Source of the DNA: Brevibacillus choshinensis
Lineage (GTDB): Bacteria; Bacillota; Bacilli; Brevibacillales; Brevibacillaceae
Reading direction: 5' to 3'
Length of the DNA stretch: 64,000 nt
Assembly: GCF_001420695.1 (NCBI RefSeq)
Contig: NZ_LJJB01000007.1
Span: 1,448,184-1,512,183, forward strand
In this document: piece after piece, positions 35,364-43,658 of the stretch
How positions within the stretch are numbered: the first letter of the stretch is position 1
How the letters are laid out: each line of letters opens with the position of its first letter
Translations under genes and position numbers: made by a program
The notes under the pieces: generated by a model
Databases searched by the model: none
What the model was told of the DNA's origin: nothing
The model's input: only the letters and a program-made list of their open reading frames with translations

Positions 35364-35388
35364 AAAGGGGCATGTCCCCGACCCCTTT
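35364..35388. repeat. Nested inverted repeat, REP-like
   Basis: AAAGGGG (35364-35370) and CCCCTTT (35382-35388) form the outer pair; GGGG-CATGT-CCCC is nested inside. The element resembles small REP-type or IS-end palindromes, but only this copy is in the window. Otherwise I see no gene between 35131 and 35647 apart from one more isolated palindrome, CCACATG-CGGTG-CATGTGG at 35282-35300. Confidence 0.4.
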
Positions 35389-35647
35389 AAGCTTGCTAAA
35401 GCGTGTCAAAACGAATGTATGATAGAGAAAGGCATAAATAAAAAGACGTTTTGCTTATGTTGAGATTTTATTACACGACAGGTCTTATGAGATGTAAGGT
35501 TATTCCGATGTTGGTAACTATTCAGAAGAAAATTGAGAAACGCTAGGTTACTTGTATTTAGTATGATCTATGTGTTAGTTATTGTATTATGGGTAATAGT
35601 ATGACTGTCTCAATAGGTATTTATAATATAGAACATAGGAGGATTGA

Positions 35648-36217
35648 ATGTCCTGGAGCAAATTGAAGCAACATCTGGAGAGTTTTCTCTGTCCTGCGTT
35701 ATATGGAAGGGTTGAATACCGTGCAACCGGCTATCGTTATTTGCCAGATAAAGCAGGACTTTGTTATATTGCGGTAGATAAAAAGAATGTACTCAATATG
35801 AGTGATAAATCTACCTTAATCAAATGGTATCAGACGGAGCTGGAAATTAAGAATGATTCAGATATCCAAATTCCTATCAGCGATGAAGAAATTGAAGCTG
35901 TCAGAAAAGATACCAAGGGAATAGTTCCGGAGGATCGTCTAAAAGTAATTGCAAGAAGTAGAAGAATATCAGAATATGCAAAGGAGCTTTTGTTAGCGCA
36001 GGTATCATTAAGTAAATCAAATTTTAGCGGTGTAGCTAATAAATTTTTATCCATTTCTATAGAGGAAAGCATGGAGAGCAATGATATATTATTGAATATT
36101 CTAGCCTTGGTGGACAGACGAGTTGGAAAAAAGCGAATTTTAAACATGGCCGAGAAAATGAAGTTAAAGCATCCAATTGTGCAGTATTTTTATGAACTAC
36201 GTCTTAGTACCTTATGA
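35648..36217 (+). CDS. Uncharacterised protein, 189 aa (SF0329-like)
   Basis: A soluble protein beginning MSWSKLKQHLESFLCPALYG and containing YRYLPDKAGLCYIAVDKKN. From memory this resembles the uncharacterised SF0329 family; I cannot verify that. No membrane segment or enzymatic motif is visible. TAGGAGGATTGA gives an excellent ribosome site for ATG 35648. The gene is more AT-rich than the operons on either side and lies in the gene-poor island, consistent with horizontal acquisition. Confidence 0.75.
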   Translation: MSWSKLKQHLESFLCPALYGRVEYRATGYRYLPDKAGLCYIAVDKKNVLNMSDKSTLIKWYQTELEIKNDSDIQIPISDEEIEAVRKDTKGIVPEDRLKVIARSRRISEYAKELLLAQVSLSKSNFSGVANKFLSISIEESMESNDILLNILALVDRRVGKKRILNMAEKMKLKHPIVQYFYELRLSTL

Positions 36218-36478
36218 AAACAAATAACTGATTCACATCCAATCGAGAGCCCTGCAAAACGAATACAGTATCTGTAAAATGACATCCAGTGCTTGATGGT
36301 ACTGGGTTTGTTGTATTATGGAAGAAAAGTAAATTGAGATGAGTCTGTTGTTGTATGCTGGTAAATAAATAACTGCATGATTCCATGTGGAATTATATAT
36401 CTACATATCATGTAATCTACTCCTCACATTATTTTGTGCTGTGCTTTTCCCACAGAGCAGGGAAGGGGCCAAAAGTAA

Positions 36479-37201
36479 CTACTCGTTAGCTTTACGGAAC
36501 GCATGTTTCAACTTCTCATTATCAACGTGCGTATAGATCATTGAGGTTTGAATGTTTTTATGGCGCATCGCCCTCTGTGTAAGAACAGGATCGGCTCCAT
36601 TTTCAATGTGGACTCGGGTTCCGAATGAGTGTCGTAATTTATGTACTGTAAGGTTGGGTTTTCCGAAGGCAATAGCAAATTTTTCAACCATTTTTTGTAT
36701 GGAGATCTTTCGAAATGCCTCAGCCTTACCTGTGCGAGTTGATCCAGAAACAAAAAGAGATTTTACTTTCTTATTAACCTAATATCGATCAGTTCGTATG
36801 TCGAGGTATGCTTGTAAATGTTCTTTGGCCAGTGGACCAAAAGGGAGGGTATCCTTCTGATTTCCTTTCCCTAATACGTCAATGACACCATTTCTCATGT
36901 TTAGATCATCAAGCTCCAGGTTTGCAAGTTCCATAGTTCGCAATCCTGTAGCAAGCGCTAAAGATATGATTGCACGATCCCTTTCTCGGTTTTTTATGTG
37001 ATAGTTAATACTCCGTGTATTCCCCGTTATCACAGAGAGGTATCCTTCATTGATAAAATCCAGAAACTCCTTCATTTCATTGTGTTCATCATCTTATTTA
37101 ATGAGAATTTTTCCAGCGATGCGCTGAGCTTTCGAGTCCATCGTTTCGTCTTCTTTTTTTACCTTTAATTTCGTGAAAACATTTCGCACTTGAATCTAAT
37201 T
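36479..37201 (-). pseudogene. XerS-like tyrosine recombinase, disrupted by in-frame stops
   Basis: One minus-strand frame reads through a degraded tyrosine recombinase. An N-terminal piece, NVFTKLKVKKEDET...AGKILIK, is followed by TAA (37096-37094). The catalytic domain then shows GLRTMELANL (first Arg) and the GKGNQKD Lys region, then TAG (36781-36779). The rest has HKLRHSFGTR, a His in MRHKN and the nucleophile Tyr in MIYTHV. The order and the YLDIRTDRY segment match XerS-type recombinases. The frame is unbroken apart from the stops, and another TAG precedes residue I at 37199. The true N-terminus is not recognisable. It is a dead recombinase marking past integration. Confidence 0.85.
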
Positions 37202-37598
37202 GCTAGAACCAACCGCATGCGAATTCAACTGAGTAGCCAGGAGGAAGAAAGCTAAGCCCGCTCTAAGACAAAACCGTGACAGTCTAGCATCCAACAAAAA
37301 GCAGAAACCTCCAGCCAGTTAGGCAGATGCCAAGAAATCAGCCCGAATTTTGCATTAATAAATACATACTAATTTTAGCCACGTAGAAATGTATCTTTCT
37401 ACTAAGGTTTGACGTAATCTTTAAGGGCTCTTTTTTTTGAAAGATAGCATCAAAATCAAGTAATGGCTAATAGGGTGAATGTTCACAAACTATAATAGAG
37501 GATGCAAAGAGGCTCATGAATGATATACTAGTTTCTTTACAGAGTATTCCTGTTATCATGTAAGTCGTGCATTTTGTCAACATCAGGAGGAAATCGCA
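37202..37598. other. Gene-free stretch before the MBOAT gene
   Basis: I see no gene here. A run of eight Ts at about 37431-37438 follows TTTAAGGGCTC without a convincing stem. An AGGAGG site near the 3' end serves the next gene. Confidence 0.5.
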
Positions 37599-39005
37599 TT
37601 GGTCTTCAGTTCTGTCAGCTTTTTGTTTTTCTTTTTGCCGCTTGTCCTAACCCTCTATTTTGCGGTTCCTTTCAAATACAAAAATACGATTCTATTAATT
37701 TTCAGTCTCCTTTTCTATGCCTGGGGTGAGCCGAGGTACATTGTTCTGATGATCATATCCATTATCATGAACTACGGGTTTGGGATATGGATCGATCAGA
37801 CGGAAAATCATACAAAAAAGAGAACCACGATATTATCGTTGGCGATCGTTGTCAATATCGGACTTCTGGGCTTCTTTAAGTATGCGAACTTCTTTGTAGA
37901 TGTTGTGAACCAAGCGCTGCAAACGAATATTCATGTTACACATGTACCGCTGCCGCTAGGTATTTCTTTTTATACGTTTCATGCACTTAGTTATTTAATC
38001 GATGTCTACCGGAAAACAGAAAGAGCGCAACGAAAGCTTTTCAATTTGTCCCTCTACATCACCTTCTTCCCGCAGCTTGTAGCAGGTCCAATCATTCGCT
38101 ACAATTCTGTCGCCGAGCAGCTCAGCAAACGTGTATTCTCTTCCATACAATTCGCAGAGGGAATTAAACGATTTATATTGGGGTTGTCGAAAAAAGTACT
38201 CTTGGCCAATCCCCTTGGCTTCGTAGCGGACACCGTGTTCGCCACGCCTGTCATGGACCTTTCATCCGGAAGCGCCTGGATTGGAATTATCGCTTATACG
38301 TTGCAGATCTATTATGATTTTTCGGGTTACAGTGATATGGCGATCGGGCTGGGGAAAATGTTTGGCTTCGAGTTCGCCGAGAATTTTAACTATCCGTATA
38401 TTTCCAAAAGTGTTTCCGAGTTCTGGAGACGCTGGCACATTTCTCTTGGCAGTTGGTTCAGGGACTATGTATATATCCCGCTCGGCGGAAGCAAAGTGGC
38501 ACCATGGAAAATGTATCGCAACTTATTGATCGTGTGGGGGCTGACAGGATTCTGGCACGGAGCAAGTTGGACGTTTATTGCTTGGGGGATCTACTACGGC
38601 ATCCTGATCGCTCTGGAAAAAGCCGGTCTCGAGAAGATCATGTCCAGAATTTATCCGCTAAACCATGTTGTGGTGCTGATGCTTGTCATGATCGGATGGG
38701 TATTCTTCCGTGCCGACAACTTTGGGTATGCAGCAGATTTCATCCTGGCCATGTTTCATTCCCGTGGTAACGACATATTCGATTCCCAAGCTCTCGCGTT
38801 GTTATCGATCAATTGGATTCCATTTGCCATAGGCATAATGGTTGCCGTACCTATTTTTCCCAAGCTACAAAAATGGCAATTCAGCAAGCCGATCACAAAC
38901 GTGCAAACCGTTTTTGCCTTGCTGATTCACTGCTTCCTGTTTGCGGAAGTGATCTTATATCTGATCAATTCTACCTATAACCCTTTCTTGTATTTTCGAT
39001 TCTAG
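37599..39005 (+). CDS. MBOAT-family O-acyltransferase (AlgI/DltB-like)
   Basis: A 468-residue membrane acyltransferase with about 11 helices. Family signatures: SFYTFHALSYLIDVYR, YYDFSGYSDMAIGLG, SEFWRRWHISLGSWFRDY with the conserved His, and TGFWHGASWTFIAWG with the catalytic His. TTG 37599 is preceded by AGGAGG. Members move acetyl groups across the membrane onto secreted or surface polysaccharides. The following gene encodes a DHHW protein, the usual extracytoplasmic partner, so the pair probably O-acetylates a cell-surface glycan. The target is unknown; no glycosyltransferases are in the immediate neighbourhood. Confidence 0.93.
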   Translation: MVFSSVSFLFFFLPLVLTLYFAVPFKYKNTILLIFSLLFYAWGEPRYIVLMIISIIMNYGFGIWIDQTENHTKKRTTILSLAIVVNIGLLGFFKYANFFVDVVNQALQTNIHVTHVPLPLGISFYTFHALSYLIDVYRKTERAQRKLFNLSLYITFFPQLVAGPIIRYNSVAEQLSKRVFSSIQFAEGIKRFILGLSKKVLLANPLGFVADTVFATPVMDLSSGSAWIGIIAYTLQIYYDFSGYSDMAIGLGKMFGFEFAENFNYPYISKSVSEFWRRWHISLGSWFRDYVYIPLGGSKVAPWKMYRNLLIVWGLTGFWHGASWTFIAWGIYYGILIALEKAGLEKIMSRIYPLNHVVVLMLVMIGWVFFRADNFGYAADFILAMFHSRGNDIFDSQALALLSINWIPFAIGIMVAVPIFPKLQKWQFSKPITNVQTVFALLIHCFLFAEVILYLINSTYNPFLYFRF

Positions 39006-39026
39006 CTTTTCAAGAGGAGTACCGAA

Positions 39027-40313
39027 ATGAGTAAATCTATTTCCATCGCATATATGGTCGCCTTTCTCACCATTATTTTTGTGTTTGCCATTGGCAGCGC
39101 CCTTTTACCAGAAAAGGACGTCTCTGCCGTCGAGAACAGGTCGATGAGCAAGCTGCCAGATGTCAGCGTCCAGACTGTGACGACATCTCGTTTCTACGAA
39201 GACATGAATCAGTATTTCAACGATCAGATCGTGTTTCGCAACGAAATGGTGAGCCTCTATCAAAGACAGCAAAATTCCAGCCTGTTTAACTCGATGCTGT
39301 TGGAAAACCTACTTCACGATAAAGCCGAGCACAAACCCGAAGACGGAACGGTTGTAAACGACTCGCGCATCGTGTCCAATCTGGTGTTGATCAACAACAA
39401 ATGGATTTTGCCGGTTCCAGATACTGTCGTGCATACCAGCGAAATAGACGCAGCAACGGCAAAATTAAACGAAGCGGTCGCATTCGCCAACGAGCAAAAA
39501 ACAGAAACGTTTTTCGTTTTGAATCCGTCGCGGACGCTATCGCTGATGCATTTGTATCCGCCTTACTTGCAAACCGACGCTTACGCCAAATCGAGAGACT
39601 ATTTCTTGTCCAAGCTCGACAAAAACATAAACGTCGTGGATATCAGAAGCAAGTTTGATACCTTTACGAATGCGCAGTTGGAAGAACTTTACCTGGAAAC
39701 CGACCATCATTGGAATATCAAAGGCGCGTTTACGGCTTATCAAGAGGTGATACGCCAACTCTCAAACAAGTCGACCCAATTCAAAGGAGAGCCCATGTCT
39801 TTGGGTGAGATTCGCGAGTCTGAATTAACGGATGGCAGGTTTGAAGGCAGCTATAACAGGCAAATAAATGTTGCCATCGATCCCGAAAAAGCCGATCGAA
39901 CAATGATTTACGAACCGATCGTGCCGTTCACTTTTACACATTTTGAAGTGATTAATACAGATGGAAAACAGACCGTTCGAGACTATAGCGATTTTTATGG
40001 ATACAAAATAGGGCAAAACCAGGTTTCATATGGCACACTCTTTGGCGGAGACAGACGAAAAATCGTGTATGAAAACGAGAATGCAGGTAACCAATTGAAT
40101 GTCCTGTTGCTGAAAGATTCATTCATGAATCCGCTCACACCTTTTTTCGCGCAACATTTTAACAAACTGACGGTTTACGACAATCGTTACTACTCGGAGT
40201 TCAGCTTGAAAAAGATTTTATCAAGCGAGCATTATGACATTCTGATTATCGCTTTGCATGATGATAACCTTTATAGTCAAAATTATGTTTTTGAAAAACG
40301 TGATGGCAGGTAG
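39027..40313 (+). CDS. DHHW-family protein (AlgJ/AlgX-like SGNH hydrolase fold)
   Basis: A 428-residue protein with an N-terminal signal anchor (about 8-26) and an extracytoplasmic domain. The family motif reads ETDHHWNIKGAF, and the downstream VLLLKDSFMNPLTPFF supplies the Ser-block of the SGNH fold. It lies 21 bp after the MBOAT gene with AAGAGGAG as ribosome site. It likely completes acetyl transfer to the polysaccharide outside the membrane. I see no gene in 40314-40416; a hydrophilic in-frame extension there has no start codon. Confidence 0.92.
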   Translation: MSKSISIAYMVAFLTIIFVFAIGSALLPEKDVSAVENRSMSKLPDVSVQTVTTSRFYEDMNQYFNDQIVFRNEMVSLYQRQQNSSLFNSMLLENLLHDKAEHKPEDGTVVNDSRIVSNLVLINNKWILPVPDTVVHTSEIDAATAKLNEAVAFANEQKTETFFVLNPSRTLSLMHLYPPYLQTDAYAKSRDYFLSKLDKNINVVDIRSKFDTFTNAQLEELYLETDHHWNIKGAFTAYQEVIRQLSNKSTQFKGEPMSLGEIRESELTDGRFEGSYNRQINVAIDPEKADRTMIYEPIVPFTFTHFEVINTDGKQTVRDYSDFYGYKIGQNQVSYGTLFGGDRRKIVYENENAGNQLNVLLLKDSFMNPLTPFFAQHFNKLTVYDNRYYSEFSLKKILSSEHYDILIIALHDDNLYSQNYVFEKRDGR

Positions 40314-40416
40314 GGGAGGTATTATAGGCGGAAGCTGGCAGTCGGATGCGAGTCAGAATATCGTGGATAAAGAGATAAGGAAAAAATGGTTTCCCTACGT
40401 AAAAGAAGTGACCTTT

Positions 40417-40731
40417 TTACCTATCCAGACGTTGACGAAACTTCCATCTCCAAACCATCTGGTCCATTACGACTCCAATCAAAAAGAATGACCCCACATG
40501 CAAGACATAAGCAGGAAATCGAACGCTGATCACAGCACTATCTATAGCAAACTTAGCACTCTCATAATCAAAAATCGAATGACGAATAGGTTCGAGATAA
40601 GCGATCGCATTCAAGAAAGGATTCAAACTGATCAGAAGAATATTAGCGCCGTCGTTTCCGACATAGTTGTTCACACAGATCAACATGCTAACCACAACCA
40701 GCCAAAAACGAAATGATTTCCATCGCTTCAA
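40417..40731 (-). CDS. Small three-helix membrane protein, 104 aa, unknown
   Basis: The protein begins (M)KRWKSFRFWLVVVSMLIC and has three predicted membrane segments: FWLVVVSMLICV, ANILLISLNPFLNAIAYL and FPAYVLHVGSFFLIGVV, with basic residues at both ends. TTG 40731 lies 6-7 bases after GAGGGGA, an excellent ribosome site. The frame stays open further 5' but that extension crosses a terminator and is not protein-like. It is convergent with the DHHW gene and may belong to the same surface-modification locus. No family is recognised. Confidence 0.6.
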   Translation of the reverse strand: MKRWKSFRFWLVVVSMLICVNNYVGNDGANILLISLNPFLNAIAYLEPIRHSIFDYESAKFAIDSAVISVRFPAYVLHVGSFFLIGVVMDQMVWRWKFRQRLDR

Positions 40732-40803
40732 TGCCTTCCCCTCGATCCATTTTGCTTTTAAAATAGGATATCGTATTACGTCTCCACAATAAACAATTAC
40801 GCG

Positions 40804-40846
40804 GAAAAAGCCCGATATCCTGCTCATGCAGAATCGGGCTTCTTTC
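40804..40846. terminator. Terminator of the RraA gene, possibly bidirectional
   Basis: AAAAGCCCGAT and ATCGGGCTTCTTT flank a partly paired loop (ATCCTGC...GCAGAAT). It serves the minus-strand RraA gene and separates it from the small membrane-protein gene. Confidence 0.8.
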
Positions 40847-40876
40847 TTGTCATTCGAACAAAACGCTCGCAACCTC

Positions 40877-41497
40877 TTATTTCCTCCCCAAAAACTTATC
40901 CAAATACTGAATAACCGCCTCACGATTACCAGCAACTGATGACTCGCGCACTTGATCCTTTTCCAGCTTGTCGAGTGCCTGCTCCAAAATCTGCTCTTCC
41001 TTCGACTGCGGCACAACAACCACACCATCTGCGTCGGCCACAATGATATCTCCTGGTTGAATGCTGACACCTCCGCAAGAGATCGGGACGTTTACTTCTC
41101 CCCAGCCAGCCTTGCCACTCGCAGCGACCGTCGTTCCTTTGCAAAAGACAGGGAAATCCAGCTTCTTGATCCCCACGATGTCACGAATGACACCATCTAC
41201 TACAATGCCTTTGATGCCCATGGTTTGCGCGAGGCCCACAACAAAATCTCCCGCGATCGCACGGTAGGTGTCGCCCTTGGCATCGATGACGAGAATATCG
41301 CCTGGTTGTGCATCCCGAATGGCTTGCAATACGGACAGATTGTCACCAACGGGCATTTTAACAGTGAATGCTCTTCCCGCAATATGATATTCCTCTTTGA
41401 GTGGTTTGATGGCTGGATCGAGGTTATTCAGGCCTTGCATCGTATCGGAAATGCATGTGGTGGGAACGGTTTGGAACTTTTCTACGACAGTGGACAT
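40877..41497 (-). CDS. RraA-family protein (putative 4-hydroxy-4-methyl-2-oxoglutarate/oxaloacetate lyase type)
   Basis: A 206-residue member of the RraA/HMG-aldolase family. Landmarks: TTCISDTMQGLN near the N-terminus, GDILVIDAKGD, GIKGIVVDGVIRDI with the substrate-binding Arg-Asp pair, and QPGDIIVADADGVVVVP. ATG 41497 follows AAGGAGG; longer readings go into the divergent promoter region. Catabolic members are metal-dependent class II aldolases or decarboxylases. The neighbouring dehydrogenase and racemase-type genes favour a metabolic rather than RNase-E-inhibitor role, since inhibitor function belongs to proteobacterial RraA. Confidence 0.9.
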   Translation of the reverse strand: MSTVVEKFQTVPTTCISDTMQGLNNLDPAIKPLKEEYHIAGRAFTVKMPVGDNLSVLQAIRDAQPGDILVIDAKGDTYRAIAGDFVVGLAQTMGIKGIVVDGVIRDIVGIKKLDFPVFCKGTTVAASGKAGWGEVNVPISCGGVSIQPGDIIVADADGVVVVPQSKEEQILEQALDKLEKDQVRESSVAGNREAVIQYLDKFLGRK

Positions 41498-41750
41498 GGG
41501 TGAACCTCCTTCAGTCTGGAAAAAGCCAATGATAGAGCAAGTATACAGCCAGCTGGAAAATTGGAAAAATACAAAAAAGGAATCGTTCGCCATAACAAAA
41601 TGTGCATATAGCCTCTGATTCATAAAGCCAGCCATCAAACGATAACGAAAAGTTATCAACCCTCATTCAAAACCGCTATTTTATTTCCTTCCCAAACTAC
41701 CGTACATTTTTACCAAACAACACTTGCAAACATGGAAAGGGATGGACGAG

Positions 41751-42830
41751 ATGGCAACCTATAAAATCGGCGTACTAAACGGAGACGGAATCGGCCCGGA
41801 GATTGTAAAAGCGAGCGTAGAGGTCATTGCAGCAGTAGCCGAATATGCAGGTACAACGACGATAGATTTCGTACCACTGCCTATGGGGTGGGAAGGGATC
41901 GAGACGCATGGAGAGCCGATACCTGACTTGACCAAAGAAACATTGCGAGGGTGCCATGGCTGGATCATGGGACCACACGACTCCTCGTCGTATCCACCCG
42001 AACACAAAGAAAAGCGCAATCCGAGTGGAGAGCTGCGTCATCACTTTGACCTGTATGCAAACATTCGCCCTAGCAAGACAATCTCTGGAATCAAAAGCGT
42101 GGTAGGGGAAGCGGACTTGGTCATTTTTCGGGAGAATACAGAGGGGTTTTACCCTGACCGAAACATGCATGCAGGTCTAGGAGAGTACATGATTACGCCA
42201 GATATCGCGGTCGTAAATGGAGTCTTTACACGAAAGGCTTCCGAGAGAATTGCCCATGCTGCGTTTCGCATGGCGATGCAACGTAAGCGCAAAGTGACGA
42301 TTGTCCATAAAGCGAATGTCATCAGACTGGGGTATGGATTGTTTCTCGATACCTGTCGTGAGGTGGCAAAACAATACCCTGAAGTAAAAGTAGAGGACTA
42401 CCACATTGATGCAATGGCTGCCCATCTCGTGCGAAGAGCGAAAGAATTTGATGTGATCGTGACGACGAATATGTTTGGAGATATTTTATCTGACTTGGCT
42501 GGTGAACTGGTAGGCAGTCTGGGATTGGCGCCATCTATTAATACGAATGACCAGCAGGCGATGGCCCAGGCCGCCCATGGTTCGGCACCTGATATCGCTG
42601 GGAAAAACATCGCGAATCCCGTAGGGGAAATGCTCTCGACTGTGATGCTCCTCGATTGGCTCTCTGCGCGTCACCAAGATCAGAATTTGTACCGCGTCGC
42701 ACGCCTTGCGGAACAGGCGATTATGGAGACAATGGAAGCAGGGATTTGCACGCGTGATTTGGGTGGAACAGCATCCACCACAGAATTCACAGCGGCGATT
42801 ATCGAGCGGATCGCTTCAGGAGGGAAATAA
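41751..42830 (+). CDS. Isocitrate/isopropylmalate dehydrogenase-family beta-decarboxylating dehydrogenase
   Basis: A 359-residue NAD(P)-dependent enzyme oxidising and decarboxylating a 2-hydroxy diacid. Motifs: NGDGIGPEI, the substrate loop RENTEGFYPDRN, VHKANVIRLGYGLF with the catalytic Lys, DAMAAHLV and TTNMFGDILSDLA with metal Asps, and AHGSAPDIAGKNIANP. ATG 41751 is nine bases after GGAAAGGG; an ATG at 41742 abuts that site. The RENTEGFY loop resembles homoisocitrate/tartrate-type enzymes more than LeuB, but substrate cannot be fixed. Its stop codon is immediately followed by the next start. Confidence 0.9.
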   Translation: MATYKIGVLNGDGIGPEIVKASVEVIAAVAEYAGTTTIDFVPLPMGWEGIETHGEPIPDLTKETLRGCHGWIMGPHDSSSYPPEHKEKRNPSGELRHHFDLYANIRPSKTISGIKSVVGEADLVIFRENTEGFYPDRNMHAGLGEYMITPDIAVVNGVFTRKASERIAHAAFRMAMQRKRKVTIVHKANVIRLGYGLFLDTCREVAKQYPEVKVEDYHIDAMAAHLVRRAKEFDVIVTTNMFGDILSDLAGELVGSLGLAPSINTNDQQAMAQAAHGSAPDIAGKNIANPVGEMLSTVMLLDWLSARHQDQNLYRVARLAEQAIMETMEAGICTRDLGGTASTTEFTAAIIERIASGGK

Positions 42831-43517
42831 ATGGCGACATCTCCTACCCGCATTGGTCTGATTCATGCGACGATGAATTCAGTGCAGCCCATCCATGACG
42901 CTTTTCGGGCTCAAGCACCACACGTGATACTGCTAAACTTTATGGACGAAGGATTGATCTTTGAGTTAAATGAAACAGGTGTCATTACAACAGCGATGAT
43001 TCGACGACTCGTTGCGCTCATTGCGCGAGCCGAAGAAAGTGGAGTGGATGGAATTTTACTAACTTGCTCTTCGTTTTCTCCGTACGTGCCTCAAATTAGA
43101 AGCCTGTTCTCTACACCGGTAATGAGTGCCGACACGAGTATGTTGGAGTACGCGGTGAGTACCGCTCAGCGTATCGGGGTAATCGCGACGGTAGGAACAG
43201 CAGGGCCAATCACTACCCAGCAGCTACAAGAGATCGCTGTCGAGCAGGGCAAGACTGTCGAAGTTCAGACGGAGGTAATCACCGAAGCGTTTGTCGCTCT
43301 GCAAAATGGCGAGAGGGCCCAGCATGACGAGCTAATCCACCAAAAGATTCGGGAGCTTTCGGTCACCAACGAAGTGATATTGTTGGCACAAATGTCGATG
43401 GCACGCGCATTGCTGAGTTTAGCGGAACCGCCGTCAACGCCAGTTCTCACTAGCCCGGAAATTAGTATCCGTACGATCTTGCATTTACTAGAAAGCAAAC
43501 GCGTTGCGCGAAGCTGA
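42831..43517 (+). CDS. Asp/Glu/hydantoin racemase-family protein
   Basis: A 228-residue protein of the aspartate/glutamate racemase superfamily, starting on the base after the preceding stop. The first Cys region is LLTCSSFSPYVP. The second position, usually GCT/GCP, reads ILLAQMSMA, so the second catalytic Cys seems absent. That argues against a symmetric two-base racemase; a decarboxylase, isomerase or divergent role is possible. Tight coupling to the beta-decarboxylating dehydrogenase and to RraA suggests a shared pathway on hydroxy or branched diacids. Confidence 0.85.
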   Translation: MATSPTRIGLIHATMNSVQPIHDAFRAQAPHVILLNFMDEGLIFELNETGVITTAMIRRLVALIARAEESGVDGILLTCSSFSPYVPQIRSLFSTPVMSADTSMLEYAVSTAQRIGVIATVGTAGPITTQQLQEIAVEQGKTVEVQTEVITEAFVALQNGERAQHDELIHQKIRELSVTNEVILLAQMSMARALLSLAEPPSTPVLTSPEISIRTILHLLESKRVARS

Positions 43518-43658
43518 TGGGTATCGACGTCTCATCACTATTGGGATAACGTTCATATATAGCATTCGGTATTTAAATGATTGTGATAAATTTCTGTTCC
43601 TATCAGAATTTTACTAGAATAATAAGATACAAATAGAGAGATAACTAGGTGATCACGA

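Noticed and set aside
40314-40491. Plus-strand hydrophilic frame after the DHHW gene (SWQSDASQNIVDKEIRKKW).
   Set aside because: No start codon with a ribosome site, and its end overlaps the better-supported minus-strand membrane protein.
40732-41070. Upstream extension of the small minus-strand membrane-protein frame into the RraA gene.
   Set aside because: It crosses the RraA terminator and lies antisense within RraA coding sequence; the TTG at 40731 with its ribosome site is a better start.
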